A DNA stretch of 22,369 nt from Paraglomus occultum (lineage: Eukaryota > Glomeromycota > Glomeromycetes > Paraglomerales > Paraglomeraceae): assembly GCA_910592205.1 (NCBI GenBank), contig CAJVPJ010000540.1:1-22369 (forward strand), read 5' to 3'. Within the stretch, counting starts at the first letter, position 1; each line of letters begins with the position of its first letter. The notes under the pieces were generated by a model. The model searched no databases, had not been told where the DNA came from, and saw only the letters and a list, made by a program, of their open reading frames with translations. Both the position numbers and the translations under genes were made by a program. Positions 10,501 through 20,584 of the stretch are shown here, piece after piece.

Positions 10501-10650
10501 ACTATTATGGAGAAGGTAATGGAATTTTGGTCAATGTATTGCAATCACAGTTCAAATCCAGTCACACGTTGGTTCACTGCGCCTCGTTTGTTGAGGAGAG
10601 AAGGAAAGGTGTGCTTTAATATACCCATCGATCTAGATGATAGATGATGG

Positions 10651-10890
10651 ATGAACATTAGATGTTGGGTTATTATCTATCTATGCTTGTGCCTTACAAC
10701 GTTACACACAGTATCTTTCGTTGTCGCGTCAACAAAAGGTCAAGATAAACAGAAAGGACAACATAGTCAACAAAAGATTTGCTTTGTCATCTTCTTTGAC
10801 TATCCTTTCCGTCACTCTCTTCCTTGTGACTGCAGAACGTTGAAATTCATGGTTTATTCTTTTTTTTCCATCGCTAATGCTAAATTGTAG
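10651..10890 (+). CDS. Unassigned small ORF with signal-peptide-like start
   Basis: This 79-codon ATG frame starts with a hydrophobic stretch of about 25 residues (IIYLCLCLTTLHTVSFVVAS). A Lys/Gln-rich segment (KGQDKQKGQ) follows, then a part with two Cys. The start would fit a signal peptide cleaved after VVAS, giving a small secreted protein of about 50 residues. No promoter, intron or homolog supports it, and a frame of this length can occur by chance in AT-rich DNA. I see no partner gene nearby. Confidence 0.2.
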   Translation: MNIRCWVIIYLCLCLTTLHTVSFVVASTKGQDKQKGQHSQQKICFVIFFDYPFRHSLPCDCRTLKFMVYSFFSIANAKL

Positions 10891-11337
10891 TCTAATAAAG
10901 AGCCCGCCAATTACAAAAACATTTTAACGAAGAGAATAATTAAAAAGGAGAAAAGGAAGACAAAAGTAATAAAAAAAAACAAATAGTACAAATATATCTA
11001 CAATGTTTTGTTAATTAGAATAATCATCCTCAGAATAATAGGAATCTGTAAATATATGAGTCGTCTGCTGTTATCTAGCTTGATATTAGTTTAAAGATGA
11101 TGTTGTAAATGAGAGAGAAGGTTGAAATGGTAACAGTGATGAAGCGATAATAAATAATAATAGTATAGTAAATAATAGTAATAAGCGTTGTTTGTATAAG
11201 GGAATTAAAAAAATAAATTTTTTTTTTGGTTTGAGCGAGAATATGTGTACGTAAATATGAAACAAGAAGAACGTAAGAAGAACAGAATGATTCACGTCAA
11301 GTAGAATTTTGGTTTGCTCGTTTTTCCCCCCCTCCAA
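10891..11337. other. AT-rich region downstream of the CHS7-like gene
   Basis: A/T-rich DNA between the stop codon of the CHS7-like gene and the small ORF at 10651. It should hold the 3' untranslated region of that gene. I could not find a canonical AATAAA on the minus strand near the stop codon. Confidence 0.4.
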
Positions 11338-13349
11338 TTAGAACTCATAATCTTCATAATCGTCTAAAAAGATCGTATCGATGTTAATAAATAATTTATA
11401 ACGACGCCAGTTTTCTTTTCTGTCTTTCTTACCTTCTGTGATGCTCGACCAGTAATAAAATACTAGGAATATGGATAAAAATACAAATAATGTTGCAAAC
11501 ATCGAACCGTCTATTTTCCCTGACGTGCCGTCCATTATGTATTTGCTAATGACAAACATAAATACTTGTCCGATTGCGAAACACAAGAACGACGCGTATA
11601 AGAGCACTGAACAGTAAAAAGCGAAAGAAATTTATGGGTGGAAAAAAAAAACGAGAGAGGAGATTGACATGATTAATATGAAAGTATTAAAGTATTTTAC
11701 AATTGTTATTGACCGATTTGCTCGTCAATAATCATATGTATATTCGTTATAGTCACCACCGCGTCTAACGAGTTTATTGTGAGAATACAAGTCATACTCA
11801 CATAATGGCTTTCGTTCACCCAACATTGTGAGGACTAATGCCGTCTCTAATACAACATAGGTAACCACTGCGAACAGCGGCCATATTAAGTAAAGTACAA
11901 ATAATGGTATGTTTTTTAACTCGGAAGAACTTGTCGCGAATGCACCAGTCAGATTAAATGCTGTGTCTATGGCAATGTATCCAACAGCCACGAATATTAG
12001 CATTGCGCCCATCAAAATCCCCTAGAAACAGATAATAACAATAATCAGGATTACGTTTCTTTTTAAATCGAAAAGTCATTTGTAAATACTTACGCCGACC
12101 GAGAATACTGTTCCATCTTCTATTGTCTGAAACCCTATAACAAACAAACTTGCAAGGTTGAGTCGTATGTTACGAAAAGTATCTCGATACGATATACGAT
12201 ATACGATACGATACGATACAAACCTACAATCGCATTCATTAATAATAGCCATGCCAGTGTTGATATTAAGCCCAGCTGTATGGCAGTAAACCACTGTAAA
12301 AAAAAAAAAAGCAATGACCAGAGTTATAGCAATAATCGTCAAATGATCGCCAATTCCCAACACTAATGACGTTGATTACAAGATTGAGGCAAAAGCAAGA
12401 GCAAGAGCAAAAGCAAGAGCAAGAGCAATGTCATACACGCTCTATATACATATCTGCTGCCTTGACTACACTTGCATTCGATCCCATTGCTCTATGCTTG
12501 TCGACTCGAACCACCTTCCTTACTCTTATTCACCCCCCTTCATCACCCTATCGACTCTCTGCTTATTCCCCCACTTTCAATATTCTTGCCATACCTTTAA
12601 AACCACAACGTCTTTTAAAAGCAGACCGGATGTTGTTACGATCTGTGTTATTAATAGCAAGATGTAGACGGCAAACAGAACGATCATTTCCAGTCGCCCT
12701 AACAAAAAAAATGATGTCATCAGCATTAATTGTTACACAACAGCACGGAGTGGCCTATCCGATATATTAAAATTCTTTTACCATACCTACTGCCGCATAT
12801 TTGATATGTGTTCTCAATATGATGTATATTGTGAATACTAAGGCGAAGAATGCTACCAATGCATCGCCTGCCAATTACCGAATACGGATGAATTGAGTGG
12901 CAATTGTGCATGCATTAGCAAGAAAAGGGAAAGAGTATGTGAGTAATGACGGTGAAAAAGACTTTTTATCTCTCTGACCAATACCATAGAAGACTACTAC
13001 ATTACATTACATAACCCTACTCTACACTCTACACAACACAACGCAGGGCAACGCAGCGCAAATGCAAGCAGCGAACGCAACGCAACGCAACGGAGGGCGC
13101 AACGCAACCCTAACGCAACGCAACCCTAACGCAACACGACCCACTGTAATTCACAACTTCCCTCCTCGGGAATTCTCTTCCCTCATGCCGCTTGCATTCC
13201 CGGTCAAACTTACCTAGGTTTGTTATCTGCGTATCTCCAACCGAGAAGCCCTCTAGTCTATATTGAGTCGCATTTGTTTTATTGAATAAATTACATATAG
13301 GAAGTACAGCTCTATAACATAAGACATCGAAATGTCCGAATTTAATCAT
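11338..13349 (-). CDS. CHS7: Chitin synthase export chaperone, CHS7 family (7 exons)
   Basis: Exons in order of transcription are 13349-13214, 12867-12787, 12698-12595, 12293-12224, 12134-12094, 12021-11802 and 11606-11338. Each intron has GT and AG ends and every phase closes. The total is 921 nt, or 306 residues, close to the family's usual length. The start FGHFDVLCYRAVLPICNLF has the family's N-terminal Cys-containing pattern, followed by NKT and NAT glycosylation sequons. After it come about seven hydrophobic helices, including WFTAIQLGL, GFQTIEDGTVFSVG and GQVFMFVISKYIMDG, then FYYWSSIT and a charged tail. In yeast, Chs7 is an ER membrane protein needed for chitin synthase Chs3 to leave the ER and reach the cell surface. 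The ATG at 13349 is the first with family similarity right after it. The gene appears intact. No chitin synthase gene lies in the window. Confidence 0.9.
12135..12223 (-). repeat. CHS7 intron 4 with GATAC-type microsatellite
   Basis: This 89-nt intron contains repeated CGATA/TACGATAC units at about 12184-12219, next to its donor site (GTTTGT on the minus strand). The repeat takes up over a third of the intron and lies within a few bases of the 5' splice site. Confidence 0.7.
12389..12428 (-). repeat. CHS7 intron 3 microsatellite (AGAGCA)n
   Basis: About seven units of a hexamer, AGAGCA or AAAGCA on the plus strand, lie inside the 301-nt intron 12294-12594. This intron's acceptor has an uninterrupted pyrimidine run (12300-12310 as A on the plus strand). 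Confidence 0.8.
13034..13138 (-). repeat. CHS7 intron 1 GCAAC-rich repeat
   Basis: Degenerate GCAAC/GCAACGCAA units fill about 100 bases of the 346-nt first intron (12868-13213). Two CCCTAAC units interrupt them near 13108-13131. Confidence 0.75.
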
Positions 13350-13645
13350 ATTTTGTTTTCTATCCGTTAGCCAGGTAACGGAACCGTTCTAATGCCGTGC
13401 CGTTCGATGTATATATAATTTTTGTTTTTCAAAGTGATATAAAGGAAGGACTAGAATAGTGGGAGATACGTTGTCGTTGCCATAGACAGAGAAGAGTGGG
13501 TTATATGATGGATTTGGAAGGCGAAGAGGAAAAAGGAAGGAGAGGAATAAAAAGGAAAGCGGGAGAGAGGGGAGGGAAAAAAGGGAAAAAGGAAAAAGAG
13601 AAGAGAGAAAAAAAAGAAAAGCAGAAAGGGCAGGAAGGGTAGTTA
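13350..13645 (-). promoter_or_regulatory. Putative CHS7 upstream region: TATA-like box and CT-rich tract
   Basis: Read on the minus strand, a TATATATA-like sequence lies at about 13410-13418, some 60 bases before the ATG. Further upstream, 13512-13640 is almost all purine on the plus strand and so CT-rich on the gene's coding strand. Pyrimidine-rich promoters are common in fungi. The site roles are inferred from position only. Confidence 0.45.
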
Positions 13646-13703
13646 TAAAAGGCGGGCACGGAAATTGATATAAAAGGGGTTGGATAGACAACTTTTGAGG
13701 GAG

Positions 13704-13790
13704 GGTGTGTGTGTATATGTGTGTGTGTATATGTGTTATGTATATGTATATGTATATGTATATGTGTATGTGTATGTGTATGTGTGTGTA
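13704..13790. repeat. TG / TATGTA microsatellite
   Basis: Runs of TGTGTG pass into repeated TATGTA and TGTATG units. This is a simple repeat; the Cys/Val-rich open frame across it is an artefact of the repeat. Confidence 0.9.
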
Positions 13791-13959
13791 TTGGGGTAAA
13801 AGGAAAGAGGGTGAGCGGAAATGGAAAAGGGAAAGGGAGTGGGGGTGTATGTGAGTATGTGTGGGTATGTGGGTTTAAAAATAGAGTTGTCTTACTTGAA
13901 AAAGAGAACGCGAAAGGAAGAGAGCGGGAGATTATAAAAAAAGAGTGAGGCTAAGTTAA

Positions 13960-14950
13960 GAAAGTATTATTTAATCCAGTACGCAGTCGGATTAGATCCT
14001 CACTTCCTATTTGGTCTGAATGGGTGGATTGTGGATTATGCGAGCATGCGTACTTAAAAATGAAATGTTGATGATATGTTTGGTTGGTTGATTACGTCAA
14101 GTCGGATATTATTTACATTTACTTTTTTTTTTTTTGTTTGGAAAAAAAAAAATTATCGAGTTTTACAGATTTTAAAAGTGATTGGTCGGGGCAGTAAAAG
14201 AGGAAATAGAAAGTGACTTGGAAAAAAAAATTAAATTTACCGGTTGGAATTATCGTGTTTATATTTATTTGTATTATCTCAGTTGCGCAAAAGACGTAAT
14301 TATCAGAAATAAACTAATGAGAACAGTGTACCAGTTTTTCGACGATAAATTTAACATGTGATACAAACAGCTTTGATGGGAAAAAAGTCCTGCACCAAAG
14401 ATTGATTTATTGAAAAGAGAGATCAATCAATCTCTTTACAAGTTCATTAACTGTTCTCATACAAACTGTCCAATAGCGTAATTGGCATCATCCATAGACG
14501 GATGCGCAATAATTTTTACAACACCAATTATCAAACAAAAATACAAGGAGACTATGGGGTTTCCGAATAAAGTAGCGAATATGAAGTAACGGTAATGATT
14601 CGAATATGTGTATCAGCCCTCATGAGGGTTGGAAACGGAGGATTAATGATGTGCGATGGATGGTAAATTAAATGGTCTATTAAATTAATATCCGTCCTAA
14701 TTTCGCATCACATTTGACTGTTACTTGCTAATGTGTCACACTCCACATGTGCATATTATACACTTTTAAAGACATCAAAACACATGGACAAAAATATATA
14801 TCTTATTTTCCATCCTCTCCCCCATTTTTTCACTCTCTCCTCTCCCCCCTCTTTCCCCTCACCTCCCATCTCATCACATATATACTATGCAAACCTTATT
14901 ACATTGTATATACTGCGTCGTGAATACAGAATCATTTACCAGTTGTCTCT
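13960..14950. other. Stretch without a recognised gene
   Basis: AT-rich DNA with A/T runs near 14122-14150, a perfect 12-bp palindrome (CCCTCATGAGGG) at 14617-14628 and a pyrimidine-rich run at about 14808-14870. If the exon at 15299 belongs to a longer gene, its earlier exons should lie here, but I could not identify any. Confidence 0.45.
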
Positions 14951-15078
14951 AATTGGTTAAAACGTTATTTATATTATCTAAAATTAGTTGCAACACATAC
15001 ACAGAGACCATACACAACATGAGCACACAACAGCACATACATGCAGCCACACATAAACACAATTGCCTTCTCTCTCTT

Positions 15079-15178
15079 ACACACACACGACACACACGGC
15101 ACACACGACACACACGGCACACACGGCACACACGGCACACGACACACACACGACACACACACACGCACACGCACGCAT
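15079..15178. repeat. ACACACGGC / ACACACGAC minisatellite
   Basis: Nine-base units ACACACGGC and ACACACGAC alternate, with pure AC runs at the right end. All forward frames and at least two reverse frames stay open across it, giving Thr/His/Gly or Cys/Val/Arg strings that are not genes. Confidence 0.9.
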
Positions 15179-15298
15179 GCTGCGACTCGGCTTTTTTGCA
15201 CACGGGTTGACATTTGGATTATTATCTTACCCGTTTCCCATGTTTTCTTCTCCAAACATATATTCACGCTGTTCCCCCTCCGCCCATTCCCGTTACAG

Positions 15299-15498
15299 TG
15301 GATGAGTTTCCCAGTCTTGTCTACCAATTACAGTTGTTACCACATGAAGATGCGTTATTGTCATTCATTGCTCATCACAACAGACGTTTTCGTAGACACA
15401 ACGTTTTAAAAATTGAATCATTTATTTATTCATATTGTCAATCAGTGACTCCATGTCACAACGGGATTCTATTAATTGAACTCATTCTATGTATCAAA
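15299..15498 (+). CDS. Exon resembling FANCI (Fanconi anaemia protein I)
   Basis: A pyrimidine-rich acceptor (CGTTACAG, ending 15298) and a donor GTAATG at 15499 bound 200 nt with no stop. The exon opens in phase 1 and closes on a codon boundary. It reads DEFPSLVYQLQLLP near the start, then a helical middle (LLSFIAHHNRRF), then GILLIELILCIK. In FANCI proteins an E-P-LVYQL-LL helix is followed, after a similar gap, by an EGT-(I/V)LLH-AIK-like helix, so both the sequence and the spacing agree. FANCI pairs with FANCD2 in the nucleus at interstrand crosslinks. A whole FANCI needs over 1000 residues, and no other sure exon was found within several kb. This is therefore a relic, a very diverged gene, or a gene with exons I cannot read. 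The call rests on recalled family motifs. Confidence 0.45.
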
Positions 15499-15499
15499 G

Positions 15500-16670
15500 T
15501 AATGTATATCTATTAAGATGCACGGCGGCAAGTCCCAATTCCACGAGGATAAAAAGAAATGCAAGGAAGATGACTGATAATTGGGTTTTAACTTGTCACA
15601 CAATATGTCACAGAAAAACGGGGAATATTATTTTTGTTCAAACTAAATTATTTTGCGTATCCATCCACCACACATGCCACATCATATATACGCATCGTGT
15701 ATCATGTTGATATTCATATTATCCATACCACGCACCCCGTTCCGCATTACCCCTTTGTCCGTTATGCATAGCGATTGATACCCGTGAATGTAACCGCTAA
15801 ATAAAGCAAGCCACGTTACCCACGAGAGCGATTGAATGCAGAGAGCCCATGTGTTCATTTGGTATGGCAGATCGAAGTCATGTAGTCTAAATTAAAATAG
15901 TATCGCATGGAACGAGTGTAACTCTTTTGTTTATAGAATTGATCAAACCATATGCTTTTCAAAAAGCAAAACTTGTGAATCGACAACTCTGCTAGAGGCA
16001 AAATGAAAATGTACCAAAAAAACCAAGATAAACAAAAATGCAATCATTGCATTTGTTTACCGACCAAATTCTCGGGCGAATATTCGATTCCACTATTCAG
16101 ATCGGTCCCCAAAACAGAATGGATGATTTTTCTCCTTTGCATAATTGAACTTTTTTACCCGTCAAACAACTTTTCTATCGGTCCACACACCACACCACAC
16201 TACACACCACACTACACACCACACTACACCGCACACACCCCCTTTCTCCCCCTTCCCCCACCCCGGAACACCCCCATTTTGATCCACAACAAAAATGTTT
16301 AACAAAAAGACAATTGCATGATTGGTGGGTTCATCGTTACCGAATTCTCTGTTCCCCAGTCGATGAATTTCTTCTTATCACGGTAACACATTGAGATTAT
16401 TATCAACACATCCGTACAAGTCACATATCATTGCCATTATTATTCCTATTATTGTTATCAGTAATTATTGATTCATGCAAGAACTTTCCGACAAGTCCCG
16501 ATTCTGAAATCAAAGTGTCAAAAAGGTTTTTACAATTACGCAATACCGTAGCTTTTTTTTACGCAACACACTAATTCGCATCTCAAACAATGGAGATGTG
16601 TGCTCCAGTCCAGTCCAGTCCCCCCACCCCTTTTTTCTCTGAATTTCTCGATCTGCAAGCAACAAATAAA
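15500..16670. other. Stretch without a recognised gene
   Basis: No firm exon was found. A short plus-strand frame at about 15520-15577 (MHGGKSQFHEDKKKCKEDD) is basic/acidic and unassigned. The interval also holds a CACACCACACTA repeat and a short CCAGT repeat (16604-16620). Confidence 0.4.
16186..16240. repeat. CACACCACACTA repeat
   Basis: About four 12-base units, CACACCACACTA, with variants at both ends. It is followed by a C-rich run to 16275. Confidence 0.85.
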
Positions 16671-16673
16671 CAG

Positions 16674-16985
16674 TTACATGTCAAATTTGGACAATAAAGA
16701 AAGAGAAGAAGATAATAGTCCTAATTTATGGAACAAAATGCAGGGGGGGAAAAGAAAGAAAATGACGTTATACCGCCCATCGCAATACTTTTTCTCACAT
16801 TCAGAAATTACTCGCGCGTTTTTAATTGTTTGATTTATTGTTGTTGTCTGATTATGATTTGCCTGCGAACAGAAATTCCAACCTAATCCTAAAATGGGAA
16901 TTACGTAATTGCTTATTCTAGCCGGTACTTGGTCGATAAAGCAATTTGCCTCTCCATTCATTACCAATCTTATTCTGTTTACCAT
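16674..16985 (-). CDS. Unassigned ORF, doubtful
   Basis: A 103-codon minus-strand frame. Its first half (NRIRLVMNGEANCFIDQVP, then YVIPILGLGWNF) has a coding-like composition. Its second half is low-complexity (NQTTTINQTIKN). The opposite strand is also open at 16678-16833 (a Lys/Glu-rich 51-residue frame), so at most one is real. No family is recognised and no splice sites support it. It may be chance. Confidence 0.2.
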   Translation of the reverse strand: MVNRIRLVMNGEANCFIDQVPARISNYVIPILGLGWNFCSQANHNQTTTINQTIKNARVISECEKKYCDGRYNVIFFLFPPCILFHKLGLLSSSLSLLSKFDM

Positions 16986-17086
16986 GACATAATAAAACTA
17001 CAATCCACACTATCGAGTACTCGAGCCATTACGCCCTCTCCACATTCAGATTCACACCTTGGACAGGGTTATGTAAATATAAACCG

Positions 17087-17134
17087 ATCTTTTTCAATCT
17101 TTTTCAATCTTTTTCAATCTTTTTCAATCTTTTC
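17087..17134. repeat. TCTTTTTCAA tandem repeat
   Basis: Nearly five perfect copies of a 10-base unit, one helical turn each, ending in TCTTTTCGC. It gives a strong pyrimidine bias on the plus strand. Confidence 0.95.
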
Positions 17135-17139
17135 GCAAT

Positions 17140-18560
17140 TTGGTAATTGCAAGTGAACTTTTTATAAACCAAAGATTGGGGATTGAACTTACTAGGGCTG
17201 ATTAAGTAACTATTCATGCCCCCAAGCAGTTATGGTTGACACATGCATGGTAAGGATATTGCCCAAAAAGATACCCTGACTTAATTTGGTCTTGTAGTCG
17301 ATCACCAAAATCCATCCTTCAATTCCTTTTATAAACAAACGTTTTTGATATATCACCTCTTTGGTTTTTAAAATATCCCAACATAAATAATCGGAAATTC
17401 CGTAACCATGATCTGATCAGTAATGTTTGAAGATGGGGCGATTCGAAGGTTAGCAATTCTTCCAACGGGCAATGCCTTGCATTCGCATTAAAGCGAACAT
17501 GCATGAGGCTGTACGGCCGAAACGTCATATACAGATAATGTGGATACAAAGCCACACAGTGCAGTCCTTGAAAGCCCAATTCTTTATAGTTTACCAAATT
17601 AATTGCGTTGCACCACATAGTAATAGTAGCAATAAACAGTCAAGATAACAACGGTTTGACATTTCGTTGTGGGAGAAAATCGAGTCAATTTCGCAGATAA
17701 CAAGATTTGCAATACTCGTATCGCTATGTGCTGGATAAAGTGAGTCAATTTCGCAGATAACAAGATTTGCAATACTCGTATCGCTATGTGCTGGATAATC
17801 ACAACATTGGCAATGCTCGTTTCTTATGGGTAGTTGTCATCGGTTTTCAATACGACGGGTAATCGTATCTGTTTGTTTTACCGTTAACTCGCACCTCAAA
17901 CTTGTACTGCAAAAATATCAAGCAGACGTTTTGCTTTATCGAACGAGAAGCCAAAATGTTTGTTTCATGTTAATTTTATTCAGACCTTGTTACATAACCT
18001 AAAATAAACTTAGCCTACTTACCATCCTAAGAATAAGGTTTGCGTGTAACGAAATAATGATGGTAACCCAGAATTGCATGTCCTTGGGCGAGTGCAAAAG
18101 AAATTCGTTTCTCAAAGTTTTTTGTTCCGATCGAAGGTACCTTTGAACTAATTAATTAATATGACATTTAATCTCTAAAATTAATATGAAATTGTATTTT
18201 TGTTACACATATTAGATTGCCATTGTGAAGCAATTTCCTTTCCTTTGATTGTATTTTTAATTCGCCAACATTTTGTGTAAATTACGTTTGACACCTTGCC
18301 ACACGGGCTTGATGAGTTTAAGTTTGCTGATGCCAGTCCACGGCATCCCGAATCATGATTCGTTTGCAATTCATATAACATGCTTGGGATCGTTTACCTG
18401 TTGCAGCTCACGATAAATTATTACTTGATGGTGTAATGTGCACACACAATCTACGTTTGTTTAGTACCATAAAATTTTAATTCAATACTTTTATCGTAAC
18501 TAAATACAGACAAAATCAAACAGTAGTTTATCTTATTCTGTCTATACGCAGTAAGTTTTA
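17140..18560. other. Stretch without a recognised gene
   Basis: Apart from the tandem duplication, the stretch holds one minus-strand frame at 17319-17618 (99 codons, Leu/His/Arg-rich) and one at 18181-18381. Neither matches a family I know. I see no clear exon. Confidence 0.4.
17682..17820. repeat. 60-bp tandem duplication plus degenerate third copy
   Basis: The 57 bases at 17682-17738 recur without change at 17742-17798, a period of 60. After the second copy a weaker match (GCAATGCTCGT against GCAATACTCGT) suggests a partial third. The perfect identity points to a recent event. The period is a multiple of three, so a minus-strand open frame (17599-17802) runs through both copies, but its composition does not support a gene. 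Confidence 0.9.
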
Positions 18561-19922
18561 ATCCACTGGGTGTCGCCATTATCTTTGTTTCATTCTCATC
18601 AAGAACATCGTTAATTATTTGTGCGCTGCTTATTTGACGCCCTTTACACAGAATATCTCACTTCCAACCGTTACAATTACTATAATGAGCAGGTGTATCG
18701 ATGCTAAATAATCAATTTTATATTATAAAACAATAATACCAATTTTCTTAGTTCTACCACCGGCTCGTAATTGGTTTTTCGTTAATTACTTATGTTTCAA
18801 CGATGTTAGAATAAAAAAATTTAAAATTTTGCAAGTGAATAAGAACAAACAGCGGGTGTATGCGGAAAAATTATTAGATTACCCACATTCTGAAATAATG
18901 GCGACACGTCGCTTGGTGCTCATATTCGCACGCCAGCAGAGTCGCTGCTTATTGCCAATGGAATTCTGCACCGCCAATATATACCCAGATGTTTACAACA
19001 GAAAGTCTAAAGACTTTACTGACGTGACGGATCACTTTTTCAATGCTTACAATGCAGCAGAAATTAAATCTGTACGGTTTGCGTATTAAAAATTATCTTA
19101 ATTTAGAAGCAGTTTTATCTATTCTTAATATATAATCTGTCTTTTAATTTGATCTTTAATGAATAACTGTTTGGATAAAAATAAAGTTTGTGTTGACTTG
19201 TTTGTATCAAAACCTTGATTACCAACCTTAAATGTTTGCATCAATTACCAGTACCGGATGATCCGAGGGGATAAGTTTCGGCTTGTCAAAATGATCTATC
19301 TAATTTTTTGCAAGTAAGTTTTTTATCGTAAGCATTGATGTTTTAAAATTCAAAGCTACATCCGGTCAATTCATCAACAGGTATTGCCGTGTCGGATATG
19401 AAACAAGCTGCAATCGCAGAACGAAAGATGCATGAATTACGGAAACCAAATTTGTCACTTGCAGCCACGGCATAGTTGTAATTGTCTGGCATTTGATTTC
19501 ATCGGCACTATTCCTGATGAGTCTGACGTAGACATTGAAAGCATGTAAGTGAGTTATATTGAGTCTAGTCTTGCCATCCGGATAAAACTGTTATTTTTTG
19601 TTTCGATAATAATAACATTTACGAGTTTCTTTTAAATAGAAACAAGTTGTATATAAGTATTACGAATTACAGAATCTCAATTATATCTTGTAACATTATT
19701 ATGTCGAGTATTAAGTAACTCGGTTTCATTTAAACGATAACCGCAATGAAATCTATAAGCAATGGATTCCTGATTGTGACGACAAAGATCAGTTTGCGCG
19801 TACGTATACAGTTCGCTTAATTTTCCAAATATTCTGTGTCAAATTCTTCGCATACGTATCGACAACAGTTACAATTAACAACATGGTTGGAATCACACAA
19901 ATCGCGTAGGTGTGTAAATATA

Positions 19923-20098
19923 GGATCCGCTCATTTCCCCGACAGCTCACTTCCCGACAATCACTTTTCCGATAATGATTTCCCCGGCAATTATTTCCGA
20001 CGATTCCTGTTGAAGTTATCTTAGTTCGAAATAATTATTGGAAAATAATAATTGTCGGGGAAATAAACTGTCGGCTGTCGGGGAAATGACCAGACCCC
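19923..20098. mobile_element. 176-bp MITE with 9-bp target-site duplication
   Basis: GTAAATATA occurs directly before (19914-19922) and after (20099-20107) the element. The ends are inverted repeats of about 24 bases with three mismatches. The inner 16 bases are perfect (TCATTTCCCCGACAGC at the left; its complement at the right). Inside, the motif TTTCCCCGACA and variants recur, inverted in the two halves, so the whole element could fold back. It is far too short to code. A 9-base duplication and GG-rich ends fit Mutator-like elements, but other superfamilies are possible. Confidence 0.75.
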
Positions 20099-20306
20099 GT
20101 AAATATAAATAGTCACATGCTATACCGATACAGTCTCGCAAAGAAAACGTGTCTGTCACTCTACTTTTCCATTTTTCTCCAGCAATTACTCTTTTATAGG
20201 GAATTTTGGACAGTAACGAGAAATTTTCTACTTTGGTTATACCGGTAAATCTCAATTAGCAAAATTCCGTTATATTATAATTAACCAAACAAATATTCTA
20301 TCTCTT

Positions 20307-20525
20307 GCATCCTACTTCAACGAGCATGAAGCGAATTCGTCTCTGAGTCGAGATCGAATGAAAATAATGATAAAGACATGGTTTCATGATGATAATGTCT
20401 CAGAATGGGATTGGGAAGATTCAGATCAGAAGGTCTATGAGTGGATTTTCCACAGACCCCAACATTATCACCATACCGCATGTTGGGCAAATATTCCACA
20501 AACACCGACACCGCCCCACCACTGA
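20307..20525 (+). CDS. Unassigned open frame, possible exon
   Basis: This plus-strand frame has about 72 stop-free codons before TGA. It is rich in Trp, His and Asp, with KTWFHDDNVSEWDWEDSD and YEWIFHRPQHYHH. The composition is unlike chance AT-rich DNA. It lies between the two small inverted-repeat elements and inside the span of the exportin-7-like islands, but I could not match it to that protein or to any other family. An ATG lies at 20358. A minus-strand frame covers the same bases and looks less natural. Confidence 0.3.
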   Translation, partial: ASYFNEHEANSSLSRDRMKIMIKTWFHDDNVSEWDWEDSDQKVYEWIFHRPQHYHHTACWANIPQTPTPPHH

Positions 20526-20584
20526 CATTCTCTGGCTAGCCACATGGGAGAGACTTTGTCATTGATTCAATACTAATTTCCGAG

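Noticed and set aside
10540-10570. tRNA-like B box (GTTCAAATCC)
   Set aside because: The flanking bases do not form a T-stem. No A box or pairing acceptor stem lies upstream.
12366-12770. 134-codon plus-strand ORF
   Set aside because: It runs antisense across CHS7 exon 3 and two of its introns, where the minus-strand exon structure closes in phase.
13100-13135. Interstitial telomere-like CCCTAAC units
   Set aside because: Only two units, embedded in a GCAAC repeat inside an intron. They are better explained as repeat variants.
13389-13691. Leu/Phe/Ser/Pro-rich minus-strand ORF
   Set aside because: It is the translation of the polypurine tract upstream of CHS7 and has no independent support.
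13709-13948. Cys/Val-rich plus-strand ORF
   Set aside because: It is translated from a TG/TATGTA microsatellite and a purine-rich run.
14390-14445. Hairpin GATTGATT / AATCAATC
   Set aside because: The arms are short and AT-rich, with no nearby gene or repeat to give them a role.
15079-15178. CRISPR-like array
   Set aside because: The units are contiguous 9-mers with no spacers of unique sequence. It is a minisatellite in a eukaryotic context.
15041-15409. Overlapping open frames with Thr/His/Gly or Cys/Val repeats
   Set aside because: They are by-products of the ACACACGGC minisatellite. Several frames are open at once, which a real gene would not cause.
16920-16990. Possible next FANCI exon (SIKQFASPFITNLIL)
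   Set aside because: The similarity to the FANCI SPF-I-LLL stretch is short, and the frame stops at once without a donor site. Not enough to call.
17170-17200. Possible reverse-strand tRNA T-loop (GGGGATTGAACTT)
   Set aside because: No matching acceptor stem, D-arm or anticodon arm could be drawn.
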